NCBI RefSeq assembly: GCF_001942345.1
Contig: NZ_MKKI01000044.1
Span: 62,001 to 126,000, forward strand
Direction: 5' to 3'
DNA length: 64,000 bases
DNA from: Corynebacterium sp. CNJ-954
GTDB taxonomy: Bacteria > Actinomycetota > Actinomycetes > Mycobacteriales > Mycobacteriaceae
The translations under genes were made by a program, and so were the position numbers. Below, in pieces: positions 55,631-63,163 of this stretch. Positions within the stretch are counted from its first letter, which is position 1, and the number at the start of each line of letters is the position of its first letter. The notes under the pieces were generated by a model, which had not been told where the DNA came from, did not search any database, and worked only from the letters and a program-made list of their open reading frames with translations.

Positions 55631-55756
55631 CCACGCGGCACGGACCGTTTCCACACCAGTCCCGACCGACCCCAGGACCGGGGACAGCGAACGATGTTGC
55701 TCCCTAGGTCAAGGTCGGTGACTTGTCGATGCTCAAGTCAAGGTTCAGACTTTGAG

Positions 55757-55762
55757 TATGAT
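55757..55762 (+). promoter_or_regulatory. -10 hexamer upstream of the RipA-like gene
   Basis: TATGAT, in a region where GTCAAGG and CTCAAGT repeats cluster; no strong -35 is seen. Confidence 0.4.
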
Positions 55763-55804
55763 GCGCCGCATTGTCGCAATCAGACACGCCGATGGCACCA
55801 TCAA

Positions 55805-55820
55805 TGTGACAAAGATCACA
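55805..55820 (+). promoter_or_regulatory. GlxR (CRP-family) binding site
   Basis: TGTGACAAAGATCACA fits the consensus TGTGA-N6-TCACA exactly. GlxR is the global cAMP-responsive CRP homologue of corynebacteria. The site lies downstream of the TATGAT hexamer, so it would repress that promoter or activate one further down. Confidence 0.75.
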
Positions 55821-56149
55821 ATATGGTTGTATGTGATCTCCCCTGCAGGTCAAGGCACACAGCGTGACAAGTGTTCCTCGTGATTCTTATGTGATTAGTG
55901 AGGTTCGGGTTTCGCATGTGTCTTGAGTGTCTTACGGTTCAGTTGTCGTCAATTGGTAACGATCCGATATCGGAACGAGACCTGTTCGTGACAATTCCGG
56001 CGGTGAACAACCGGCCCTCCGGAACCTGGGTATCGGGCCCTGGACCACCTCGCGGGGAAGCGCGGTGGACAGGTGGCCGTACCGGGATATGTCAAGGACG
56101 ACGGCTTGACCTAGTTGACCCGGTACGCCACCCCAAGGAGAGACTCACC

Positions 56150-58015
56150 GTGGCACTTCGACTGAACGCCCGCGGCACAGCCCGCAGGTCGACCGTCCGG
56201 TCCACTCGGGCACTGCTGTCTTTCGCGGTGGCCGCAGGACTCACCGTCCCCGCGGCGACCGCCGTCGCGGCCCCCTCCGACAACTCCTCGAGCTCGTCAG
56301 ACCAGACCGCCGAGGCCTACCTCGCTGACCTGGTCGGTGCCGTGTCCACGACAGAGGGTGAAGTCTCCTCCCTGGAGCTGGAACTCGGCGGCCTCCGCGA
56401 ATCCGTGAACAAGGCCCGTGTCGATGTCGACCGGAGCCAGCGCGCAGCCCAGGAGGCCCAGAACAACGTCACTGAGGCCCGTGGACGCCTCGATGACTCG
56501 GACTCTGACGTCCAGGACGCGCAGTCGACCCTCGACGACATCGCTCGCTCCGCCTACACCCAGGGCGGAGACGCGGCCCCCGTCGTCCTCGCCTCCGGAT
56601 CGGACGCGACGGCCGACAACATCGACCGCGCAACCTACATGCGACTGGCCGCAGAGAAGCAGCAGGCGGACATCGACCGCCTCGACCTCGCGCGGACTCA
56701 GGCAGCCAACGAGGAATCGTCGCTCCGTGTGTCCCGTGACGACGCCGACGGTCTCGTCCAGGACGCGCTGAAGGCGCACAGTGCGGCCGAGCAGGCGTTC
56801 ACTGACGCACAGTCGTCGATCGCGGAGAAGTCCAAGGAGCTGACCCGGGTCAAGAACTCGCTCTCCGAAGCGAAGGACCGGCTGGCGGCGGCGAAGAAGG
56901 CGGTGGACAAGGTATCCGCGAACGCCGCAGCCAGTTCCTTCGACAAGCGTAGGGCCGCCGAGGCCGCCGCCGACCGCGTCGAAGCGAGCGACGACACTGA
57001 CGACACTGACGACTCCGCAGACACCGGGTCTGCCGGGACCACCGGCGCCTCAGGTACCTCCGGCGCAGTCGGTATGAAGGACGAGGTCGTCGGACCCGAG
57101 ACCCCCGACCCCTCCTCCGGCTCCGGCGACGGCTCCGCTGTCCCTGACGATGATCAGACGGTTCCCGAGGACCCGGATGAGGCCACCGACGGCAGCGTCG
57201 GAAGTGACGGGGCCGAGGTGGATCCTGAGGGTGAGGGAGTCCCCGACGTCGAGGGCGATCCCGCCGAGGATCCTGCCGCAGGCTCGGCGGAGGTCCCCGG
57301 GGTCGACGCGATCCCCGGGAGTTTCGAGGGCAGCTCCGAAGGCGATGAACTCCGACAGGCGGCGATCGACGGTCTCGTCAACGCCGCCGGCCAGGCGGCG
57401 TTCGCGGGAATCAACTCCCACCTCGAAGGCAACCCCGACGGAGCGTTCGAGGCCGCGGCTACCGCAGGACGGGACGCGGCGGCAGAAGCGTACGCGAATC
57501 TCCCGCAGGGGCAGGAGGGTGTCGATCCCGGCCTGCCGCCGTCGAACCCCGGTGGGGAACAGCCCGCCGAACCCGATGCCTCCGGTACGCGCGAGGAACA
57601 GATCGAACGGGTCATTGACCGTGGCATGGGCCAGCTCGGCGTGACGTACGCCTGGGGTGGAGGTAACCAGGACGGTCCCACCCTCGGGGTGCGGGACGGT
57701 GGGGTCGCCGACTCCCACGGCGACTACTCGAAGGTCGGCTTCGACTGCTCCGGCCTCATGGTCTACTCGTTCGCCGCGGTCGGGATCCAGCTCGAGAAGT
57801 ACTCCGGCTACCAGTACACCTCCGGCACACAGGTTCCCGTCGGCGACGCCCAACGCGGCGACATGCTCTTCTGGGGAGCGGGCGGAAGCTCACACGTGGC
57901 GCTCTACCTCGGCGACGGGACGATGCTCGAGGCACCCCAGTCCGGCGACGTCGTCAAGGTTTCGCCGGTCAGGTGGGACGGTATCGAACCCATGGCAGTG
58001 CGCATGATCGAGTAG
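56150..58015 (+). CDS. RipA-like NlpC/P60 peptidoglycan endopeptidase
   Basis: Secreted cell-wall hydrolase cutting peptide stems, needed for daughter-cell separation. The 621-residue protein has a signal peptide (residues 1-37, ending TAVAAPS) and a coiled-coil domain (about 55-265, regular Ala/Glu/Lys/Arg heptads) that in RipA-type enzymes controls access to the active site. A disordered acidic Asp/Glu/Pro/Gly linker (about 280-395) and a helical segment follow. The C-terminal NlpC/P60 domain has GFDCSGLMVYSF (Cys533) and SSHVALYLGDG (His582). The GTG at 56150 has AAGGAG 9 bases upstream. The Rv1476-like neighbour repeats the mycobacterial arrangement. Confidence 0.92.
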   Translation: MALRLNARGTARRSTVRSTRALLSFAVAAGLTVPAATAVAAPSDNSSSSSDQTAEAYLADLVGAVSTTEGEVSSLELELGGLRESVNKARVDVDRSQRAAQEAQNNVTEARGRLDDSDSDVQDAQSTLDDIARSAYTQGGDAAPVVLASGSDATADNIDRATYMRLAAEKQQADIDRLDLARTQAANEESSLRVSRDDADGLVQDALKAHSAAEQAFTDAQSSIAEKSKELTRVKNSLSEAKDRLAAAKKAVDKVSANAAASSFDKRRAAEAAADRVEASDDTDDTDDSADTGSAGTTGASGTSGAVGMKDEVVGPETPDPSSGSGDGSAVPDDDQTVPEDPDEATDGSVGSDGAEVDPEGEGVPDVEGDPAEDPAAGSAEVPGVDAIPGSFEGSSEGDELRQAAIDGLVNAAGQAAFAGINSHLEGNPDGAFEAAATAGRDAAAEAYANLPQGQEGVDPGLPPSNPGGEQPAEPDASGTREEQIERVIDRGMGQLGVTYAWGGGNQDGPTLGVRDGGVADSHGDYSKVGFDCSGLMVYSFAAVGIQLEKYSGYQYTSGTQVPVGDAQRGDMLFWGAGGSSHVALYLGDGTMLEAPQSGDVVKVSPVRWDGIEPMAVRMIE

Positions 58016-58041
58016 CCGGTACCGACGTACCGACTGCAGCG

Positions 58042-58905
58042 TCACCGCAGGAGTTCACGCATCGCGTGATCGACTGCGGTGATTCTCGCGGTGCGTACCG
58101 CGCCCGCCAGGGGGAGCAGATGGGGGTCGAGCGTCGCACCCTGATCCGTCGAGCGGGTGACCTCGATGACCGAGGCGACGACATCCGCCCGGGCCATGAG
58201 CTTCTCGGCGCGCGGGGACACCCCGGCGGGCAGACCGGGAAGTCCGAAGAAGTCCGTCAGTGCACCGACGGCGAGACGGGGGGAGCGGTGCCGGATCCGC
58301 GTGTTCCCCGACTGCTCGACCAGGGTCGCCGCAGCGTCGGTGGCCTCCCTGAGCTTCGCGTCGGCCTCACCGGGACCGTAGAACTCACCGGCCGGGACGC
58401 GTCCGACACAGCGGTACCAGACCCACTGCACCAGGGACGTGTCCACGACCTCCGGCACCACGACGTGGGTGACCAGGGGATCTGCGTCCGCCACAGCTAT
58501 TCCCGCTCCTGCCCGTGAGACAGCGGTCGCCCCACGTGACCCTGCGGGGAGTGCCGGTGGGTCACCGGGTCCGGCGAGGACGAGGCTGACCAGTGGGCGG
58601 GAGGAGATCTCGACGGGCAGATCCCTGGTCACCTCGCGCACCGCGTGGAGCAGGTCGACGAGCCCCGTCGGCCGGTCGCTGAACCGGCCGTCGAAGGGGT
58701 CGTCACCCCCGGGATCGACGAGCAGGGCATGGGCCGGCCCCTGGACGTCCTGGAATGCGTCGATGACGTCATCGGCGGACACCACTCCGTGGAGCCACCA
58801 TCCCAGCCATACGGTGGTGTTCTGCACCGGGGACCACAGTTGTTCACGCAACGGGGTGCCCCTCATCATGCCGGTGGTGTCACCGGCGGGGTTACTGGAC
58901 GACAT
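58042..58905 (-). CDS. Conserved hypothetical protein
   Basis: Unrecognised 287-residue soluble protein; no signal peptide or membrane segment. Notable stretches are LREQLWSPVQNTTVWLGWWLHGVVSADDVIDAFQDVQG near the start, THVVVPEVVDTSLVQWVWYRCVG in the middle and RLAVGALTDFFGLPGLPAGVSPRAEKLMARADVVASVIEVT in the second half. The ATG at 58905 is supported by a -10 hexamer 7 bases upstream. It is divergent from the DUF3097 gene, sharing a 25-base promoter region, and convergent with the RipA-like gene. Confidence 0.75.
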   Translation of the reverse strand: MSSSNPAGDTTGMMRGTPLREQLWSPVQNTTVWLGWWLHGVVSADDVIDAFQDVQGPAHALLVDPGGDDPFDGRFSDRPTGLVDLLHAVREVTRDLPVEISSRPLVSLVLAGPGDPPALPAGSRGATAVSRAGAGIAVADADPLVTHVVVPEVVDTSLVQWVWYRCVGRVPAGEFYGPGEADAKLREATDAAATLVEQSGNTRIRHRSPRLAVGALTDFFGLPGLPAGVSPRAEKLMARADVVASVIEVTRSTDQGATLDPHLLPLAGAVRTARITAVDHAMRELLR

Positions 58906-58930
58906 TGCACCTAGCCTAGAGTCGGTGTCC
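58906..58930. promoter_or_regulatory. Bidirectional promoter with overlapping -10 hexamers
   Basis: The minus-strand hexamer TAGGCT (58913-58918) and the plus-strand TAGAGT (58917-58922) share two base pairs. The first lies 7 bases before the ATG at 58905, the second 8 bases before the ATG at 58931. Both genes are predicted leaderless. Confidence 0.65.
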
Positions 58931-59797
58931 ATGAGCTTCAACGACAGGTACGGCCGTGACATTCTCGGAGGGTCCGCATCCTCCCGAACCTCTGTCTCCT
59001 CCGGGCACGCCCGGCGCCCGGACCTACCTGAGGTACCGGCAGCGCCCGGCACCGTCGTGGAGGTCGCGGACGGTGGCTGGGTCGGTGCGGTGGTCGGCTT
59101 CGAGAAGACCTATGACGGGCAGTTCGTGCGTCTGGAGGACCGGCACGGGCGCGACCGGCTGTTCAAGATGCGCCCGGGCGGATTCCTCATCGACGGACGG
59201 CCGGTGACTTTGACCCGCCATGTGGCGACGTCGGAGACCCCGCAGGACCCGCAGCGGTCGAACTCCGGTTCCCGACGGGTCAAGGACGTCCGTGCCAAGG
59301 TCGCCGCACCGTCCAGGATCTGGGTCGAAGGCCTGCACGACGCCGCCATCGTCGAGCAGGTCTGGGGGCATGACCTACGTGTCGAAGGAGTCGTGGTGGA
59401 GTTCATCGAAGGTCTCGACAACCTCCCGGCCATGCTCGAGGACTTCCGTCCCGGTCCCGGACGCCGGGTCGGGGTCCTCGCCGACCACCTGGTGGAGGGC
59501 TCGAAGGAGTCCCGCCTCACCCGGGGACTCGGGCCGGACGTCATGGTGACCGGGCACCCGTACATCGACATCTGGGAGGCCGTGAAACCCGAGACGGTCG
59601 GTATCCGGGCCTGGCCGACGGTTCCCTACGGTGAGGACTGGAAGACCGGGGTGTGCCGACGCCTGGGATGGGGCACCCCCACGGACGGCTGGCGACACGT
59701 CTATTCGAAGGTGAAGACATTCCGCGACCTGGATGCCACCCTGATCGGTGCGGTGGAACGCCTGGTTGACTTCGTCACGGAGCCTAACCTCCCGTGA
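58931..59797 (+). CDS. DUF3097 family protein
   Basis: Conserved actinobacterial protein of unknown function, 288 residues. An N-terminal part with GTVVEVADGGWVGAVVGFEKTYDGQFVRLEDRHGRDRLFKM precedes a core with IWVEGLHDAAIVEQVWGHDLRVEGVVVEFIEGLDNLP, GRRVGVLADHLVEGSKESRLTRG and VTGHPYIDIWEAVKPETVGI. The core is reminiscent of TOPRIM-type nucleotidyl folds (EGLHDAAIVE, GVLADHLVEGSKE), an inference only. It is divergent from the unknown gene at 58042-58905. Confidence 0.85.
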   Translation: MSFNDRYGRDILGGSASSRTSVSSGHARRPDLPEVPAAPGTVVEVADGGWVGAVVGFEKTYDGQFVRLEDRHGRDRLFKMRPGGFLIDGRPVTLTRHVATSETPQDPQRSNSGSRRVKDVRAKVAAPSRIWVEGLHDAAIVEQVWGHDLRVEGVVVEFIEGLDNLPAMLEDFRPGPGRRVGVLADHLVEGSKESRLTRGLGPDVMVTGHPYIDIWEAVKPETVGIRAWPTVPYGEDWKTGVCRRLGWGTPTDGWRHVYSKVKTFRDLDATLIGAVERLVDFVTEPNLP

Positions 59798-59802
59798 ACT
59801 GA

Positions 59803-59808
59803 TATTCT
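59803..59808 (+). promoter_or_regulatory. -10 hexamer of the NfeD-like gene (leaderless)
   Basis: TATTCT ends 6 bases before the ATG at 59815, just after the DUF3097 stop. Confidence 0.5.
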
Positions 59809-59814
59809 GCGGCC

Positions 59815-60252
59815 ATGGGCCCGATTATCTGGTTGATTGCAGCGGCCGTCCTCGCGGTCGGCGAGTTCCTCATCATGGACTTCACGCTGCTGATGCTCGC
59901 GGTCGCCGCCCTCACCACCGCCGGTGTCTCGGCCATCGGTATACCGGTATGGGCCGAGGTCGGGGTGTTCGGCGTCACCTCCGCCGCATCCCTGCTGCTG
60001 TTGCGGCCGGTGTTGCGCCGCCGCTACATCGCCCAGGGGGAGGCCCGCGAGTTCACCTCCAAGGAGCTCGAAGGGCAGTCCGCTGAGGTGCTCAGCGTCG
60101 TTACCTCCGACAGTTCCGCCGGACAGGTGAGTATCGCCGGCGACATCTGGTCAGCCCGGGCGGCACACCCCGGAACATCATTCGCTGAAGGGGACCGTGT
60201 GCAGGTCGTCTCCATCGAAGGCACCACGGCTGTGGTGTGGAAGGGAGTGTGA
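59815..60252 (+). CDS. NfeD-like membrane protein
   Basis: Short NfeD-type protein, 145 residues: hydrophobic segments in the first 65 residues (IIWLIAAAVLAVGEFLIMDF, LMLAVAALTTAGVSA, VGVFGVTSAASLLLLRPVL) and a C-terminal OB-fold of about 65 residues (LEGQSAEVLSVVTSDSSAGQVSI, EGDRVQVVSIEGTTAVV). NfeD proteins are encoded next to SPFH proteins and are thought to work with them in membrane microdomains. The SPFH gene follows after three bases. Confidence 0.92.
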   Translation: MGPIIWLIAAAVLAVGEFLIMDFTLLMLAVAALTTAGVSAIGIPVWAEVGVFGVTSAASLLLLRPVLRRRYIAQGEAREFTSKELEGQSAEVLSVVTSDSSAGQVSIAGDIWSARAAHPGTSFAEGDRVQVVSIEGTTAVVWKGV

Positions 60253-60255
60253 ACC

Positions 60256-61509
60256 ATGGGTCCGTTGAGCATCCTGCTCATCATCCTCGTGATCCTGGTG
60301 GCGGTCGCGCTGTTCAAGTCCGTGGCGCTGATCCCCCAGGGGGAGGCGGCCGTCATCGAACGCCTCGGCCGCTACACCAGGACGGTGTCGGGTGGCCTGA
60401 CCATCCTGGTCCCGTTCATCGACCGGGTACGCGACCGGGTGGACACCCGTGAACAGGTGGTCTCGTTTCCTCCACAGGCCGTGATCACGCAGGACAACCT
60501 GACCGTCGCCATCGACATCGTGGTGACGTTCCAGATCAACGACGCCGCACGCGCCATCTACGGGGTCAACGACTACATCATCGGTGTCGAGCAGATCTCC
60601 GTCGCCACGCTGCGCGACGTGGTCGGTGGCATGACGCTCGAGGAGACGCTCACCTCGCGCGACGTCATCAACCGTCGGCTGCGTGGGGAACTGGACGCCG
60701 CCACGACCCGGTGGGGCCTACGGATCAGCCGCGTGGAGCTCAAGGCGATCGATCCGCCGCCGTCGATCCAGCAGTCGATGGAGATGCAGATGAAGGCCGA
60801 CCGTGAGAAGCGGGCGATGATCCTCACCGCGGAAGGTCAGCGCGAATCCGACATCAAGACCGCCGAGGGCAAGAAGCAGGCCCGGATCCTCGGAGCGGAG
60901 GGCGACAAGCACGCACAGATCCTCTCCGCCGAGGCGGAACGGCAGGCGCGGATGCTGCTGGCCGAGGGTGAACGCGCCGCGAAGTACCTCGAGGCACAGG
61001 GACAGGCGAAGGCCATCCAGAAAGTCACCGCGGCCATCAAATCGTCCCAGGTCACCCCGGAGGTGCTGTCCTACCAGTACCTGGAGAAGCTTCCCGAGAT
61101 GGCCCAGGGCGACGCGAACAAGGTGTGGATGCTGCCGATGCAGTTCGGGGACTCCCTCGAGCAGTTCGCCAAGGCATTCGCGAACAAGGACGACGACGGC
61201 ACCTTCCGCTATGAACCGGCGCCGGTGGACGAGTCCCTGCGGGACGTGGCCAATGAAACGACGTCCGACGACTGGTTCAGCACCGAGTCCGCCCCGGAAA
61301 TCGCCAAGGCGGTGGCTGAGGCGAATGCCGTGGCCAACCGGTCGGTCGACGACCCGGACAACCCTCCGGTCCCGTCAGGGACCGATCAGACGGCACAGGC
61401 CGCGGTCACGCCGGGTGAAGAGTCTCCGTCCTGGCCAACATATGGACAGCAAGAAGCCACCCCGCCTGCTCAGCCTGCCACCCCGCAGCAGCCAGACGCT
61501 GAGACATAG
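60256..61509 (+). CDS. SPFH/Band 7 (stomatin-like) membrane protein
   Basis: Stomatin/QmcA-like protein, 417 residues. It has an N-terminal membrane anchor (about residues 4-24), the Band 7 domain (LIPQGEAAVIERLGRYTRTVSGG, QVVSFPPQAVITQDNLTVAIDIVVTFQIND, LRDVVGGMTLEETLTSRDVIN) and a coiled coil with Ala-Glu-Gly repeats (RESDIKTAEGKKQARILGAEGDK). The C-terminal tail of about 110 residues is Pro/Gln/Thr-rich. Such proteins scaffold membrane domains and regulate FtsH-like proteases. The last 104 bases overlap the convergent HTH gene; only the disordered tail is affected. Confidence 0.94.
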   Translation: MGPLSILLIILVILVAVALFKSVALIPQGEAAVIERLGRYTRTVSGGLTILVPFIDRVRDRVDTREQVVSFPPQAVITQDNLTVAIDIVVTFQINDAARAIYGVNDYIIGVEQISVATLRDVVGGMTLEETLTSRDVINRRLRGELDAATTRWGLRISRVELKAIDPPPSIQQSMEMQMKADREKRAMILTAEGQRESDIKTAEGKKQARILGAEGDKHAQILSAEAERQARMLLAEGERAAKYLEAQGQAKAIQKVTAAIKSSQVTPEVLSYQYLEKLPEMAQGDANKVWMLPMQFGDSLEQFAKAFANKDDDGTFRYEPAPVDESLRDVANETTSDDWFSTESAPEIAKAVAEANAVANRSVDDPDNPPVPSGTDQTAQAAVTPGEESPSWPTYGQQEATPPAQPATPQQPDAET

Positions 61510-62044
61510 CCTGTTTCGAGATCCCCACCATCTCAGCGGCCTCGCTCTGCAGATGGCCCTGCCTCACCAGTGCCGTCGCTTCCCTCCCTTCGGAGGTACG
61601 GCGGCTCAGCACGTGGGAGACGAGGGTGAACGCCGCCGCGATGTCTCCGGCGATGTCCGCCCCGAGCCCGGACGCCTGCACACCTCCCGGGCCGGGCGTC
61701 TCGACCCTCGCCTGGATGACGCCGGGACGACGCGCACCGCGGACCGCACGTGCCGCAGCGGCGACGAGATGGTCCCGTAGGGCCGCGTCGGCAGGGTCAT
61801 CCGTGCCGTCCCCACCGTCGCCGAGGACCGCGCCTATTCCGACCGCGAAATCGCCGGCCTGGATGAGGTTCATGACCACGCCGGCCGCGCTGTCCGCGTC
61901 ATCGGCGAGAACCGTGAACTCCTCGGGACCGTGGACCCGGACCTCGACGACATTGTGGGCGTTCCCCAGTGCGTCGGCGACCTGTCGGACATAGTCGGCG
62001 CGTCGGAGCGAGGAGCCCCGGTAGGTGGCGTGGACGGAGTACAT
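61406..62044 (-). CDS. Helix-turn-helix protein of unknown function
   Basis: A 212-residue protein. The first 75 residues (MYSVHATYRGSSLRRADYVRQVADALGN, EFTVLADDADSAAGVVMNLI) precede a central domain with the acidic GDGGDGTDDPADAALRDHL, and the C-terminus has an HTH-like sequence (LVRQGHLQSEAAEMVGISKQAMSQRLAAAGW). I do not recognise the family; the order is reminiscent of SatD-like proteins. The ATG at 62044 is preferred because TATGAT ends 7 bases upstream; ATGs at 62053 and 62056 are alternatives. It overlaps the SPFH gene by 104 bases tail to tail, including part of the HTH. Confidence 0.75.
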   Translation of the reverse strand: MYSVHATYRGSSLRRADYVRQVADALGNAHNVVEVRVHGPEEFTVLADDADSAAGVVMNLIQAGDFAVGIGAVLGDGGDGTDDPADAALRDHLVAAAARAVRGARRPGVIQARVETPGPGGVQASGLGADIAGDIAAAFTLVSHVLSRRTSEGREATALVRQGHLQSEAAEMVGISKQAMSQRLAAAGWQAEQAGWLLAVHMLARTETLHPA

Positions 62045-62051
62045 GCCCGCC

Positions 62052-62057
62052 ATCATA
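62052..62057 (-). promoter_or_regulatory. -10 hexamer of the HTH gene (leaderless)
   Basis: TATGAT on the minus strand ends 7 bases before the ATG at 62044. A second candidate, TAGACA (62065-62070), includes the TAG stop of the upstream gene. Confidence 0.5.
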
Positions 62058-62067
62058 CAGTTTCTGT

Positions 62068-62763
62068 CTACGGTGAGGGCTTGACCGGAGTGGGTTCCAC
62101 GGACAACCGCGCACGTACCCGCCGCCATTCACCGGCCGTCAGCAGGACACCGGTCGCCGCGAGAGCCGCACTGACCGCGAGGAACCAGGGTTCGCCGCCG
62201 TTGACGAGAACGTCGGAGGACGCAACGACGGCCACCGTCAGCGGCGTTGATCCGACGACGGTGGCCAGCACACACGGGAGCAGGGGGATTCGACTGAGCC
62301 CGCAGGCGTAGTTGAGCAGACTGAAGGGGACCACGGGGATCATCCGCAGGCCGAGCACCGCAACCCATCCACGGTCCTCCAACGCCGCCTGGAGAGACCT
62401 GAAGCGCGGACTGCGTTCGGCCCGTCGTACCGCCGGGCCGCCGATCCACCGGAGGAGGACCAGTGACAAGGTCACCGACGCCGCCATGCCCGTGAGTGCG
62501 AGAAGGCTGCCCACGACCGGTCCGAAGAGCAAGCCTGCAGACACGGTCCACACGGTGCGGGGAACGGGCAGCTGCGTCGCACCGACCATCAGCACCAGAA
62601 AGGTGCCCCAGGCGAGGGTCCCGGTACCCCGGACACTGTTGCGGACCGTGTCGAGCCCCGGGGTGGGGAGCAGGATCGTCGCCACGACGACGACCAGTGC
62701 GAGAAAGACGAGTCCGATGAGCGACAACCGCTGGTTCCTGGTCATGTCCTGCCTCATTTCCAC
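62068..62763 (-). CDS. TVP38/TMEM64 family membrane protein (VTT domain)
   Basis: DedA-superfamily membrane protein, 231 residues, with an N-terminal membrane segment (LSLIGLVFLALVVVVATILL), the VTT core (QLPVPRTVWTVSAGLLFGPVVGSLLALTGM) and the family motif GLRMIPVVPFSLLNYACGLSRIPL. FLAVSAALAATGVLLTAGEW lies near the end. VTT proteins act in lipid scrambling or envelope homeostasis. The GTG at 62763 has GGAGGG 7 bases upstream; ATGs at 62757 and 62745 are possible. A tRNA gene lies immediately upstream on the same strand. Confidence 0.9.
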   Translation of the reverse strand: MEMRQDMTRNQRLSLIGLVFLALVVVVATILLPTPGLDTVRNSVRGTGTLAWGTFLVLMVGATQLPVPRTVWTVSAGLLFGPVVGSLLALTGMAASVTLSLVLLRWIGGPAVRRAERSPRFRSLQAALEDRGWVAVLGLRMIPVVPFSLLNYACGLSRIPLLPCVLATVVGSTPLTVAVVASSDVLVNGGEPWFLAVSAALAATGVLLTAGEWRRVRARLSVEPTPVKPSP

Positions 62764-62792
62764 GACGGTGCCCTCCGCACGCGGGGTGAACG

Positions 62793-62822
62793 AAAAAAGA
62801 GACCCACCGTAGTGGGTCTCTT
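62793..62822 (-). terminator. Rho-independent terminator of tRNA-Leu
   Basis: An 11-bp perfect stem (62797-62807 with 62812-62822) around a 4-base loop is followed, in the direction of the tRNA, by six T residues. It also insulates the TVP38-family gene downstream. Confidence 0.88.
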
Positions 62823-62828
62823 CTGTGG

Positions 62829-62914
62829 TGTCCGGAGGGGGACTTGAACCCCCACGTCCGTTAATAGGACACTAGCACCTCAAGCTAGCGCGTCTGCCAT
62901 TCCGCCACCCGGAC
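62829..62914 (-). tRNA. tRNA-Leu (anticodon GAG)
   Basis: An 86-base class II tRNA read on the minus strand. The acceptor stem GTCCGGG pairs with TCCGGAC (one G-U pair), the anticodon stem CTAGC/GCTAG encloses the loop TTGAGGT with anticodon GAG, and a long variable arm (GTCC...GGAC) precedes the T arm GGGGGTTCAAGTCCCCC. The discriminator is A and no CCA is encoded. It reads CUC and CUU codons. Confidence 0.95.
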
Positions 62915-62941
62915 ATGGATGCGGACGCCGGACACGGTAAC

Positions 62942-62956
62942 GGTTGAATTTCAACC
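62942..62956. repeat. 15-bp palindrome in the tRNA-Leu leader
   Basis: GGTTGAA and TTCAACC flank a single T, between the tRNA promoter and the tRNA 5' end. It could be a processing hairpin or an operator half-pair; no regulator is suggested by the sequence. Confidence 0.5.
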
Positions 62957-62978
62957 CTGTGTCCGTCGCACTCCGGTA

Positions 62979-63007
62979 ACTATAACGAGTCGGCACGACG
63001 GTGACAA
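62979..63007 (-). promoter_or_regulatory. Sigma-70-type promoter of tRNA-Leu
   Basis: On the minus strand TTGTCA (63002-63007) and TATAGT (62979-62984) are separated by exactly 17 bases, close to the vegetative consensus. Transcription would start near 62972, about 58 bases before the tRNA. Confidence 0.75.
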
Positions 63008-63150
63008 ATCATCGGCCCGTCGCACCAGGAACCACAGGTCAACCAGGCGATTGGGGAGCCCGGGCGGGGGACTCGGCCAGGAACCTCCGGACATCATGAC
63101 ACCTAAATATATGAACAGAATCAGTTTCTGCAGGGCAGGTACTCCTGCGG

Positions 63151-63156
63151 CATACT
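63151..63156 (+). promoter_or_regulatory. Candidate -10 hexamer of the PEBP gene (leaderless)
   Basis: CATACT ends 7 bases before the ATG at 63164. The sequence upstream (63099-63125) is AT-rich. Confidence 0.4.
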
Positions 63157-63163
63157 GGGGGAC

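Larger units (their letters stand above)
55631..56149 (+). promoter_or_regulatory. Long regulatory leader of the RipA-like gene
   Basis: A 519-base gap. It has a -10 hexamer TATGAT (55757-55762), a GlxR/CRP-type site at 55805-55820, and GATCACA-N11-TGTGATC (55814-55838). GTCAAGG occurs four times (55708, 55737, 55849, 56091), and a hairpin lies at 56045-56068. From the hexamer the untranslated leader would be about 380 bases, long enough for an RNA switch. The hallmark GAACCCG/CAGCTAACC core of the c-di-AMP riboswitch is not seen. Confidence 0.55.

Noticed and set aside
55898..56149. c-di-AMP (ydaO-type) riboswitch before the RipA-like gene
   Set aside because: GGTGAACA and GGAACCTGGG are faintly similar, but the conserved GAACCCG and CAGCTAACC segments are missing.
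55898..56149. Upstream in-frame extension of the RipA-like protein
   Set aside because: The extra 84 codons show no conserved sequence, and the GTG at 56150 has a good AAGGAG and leads straight into a signal peptide.
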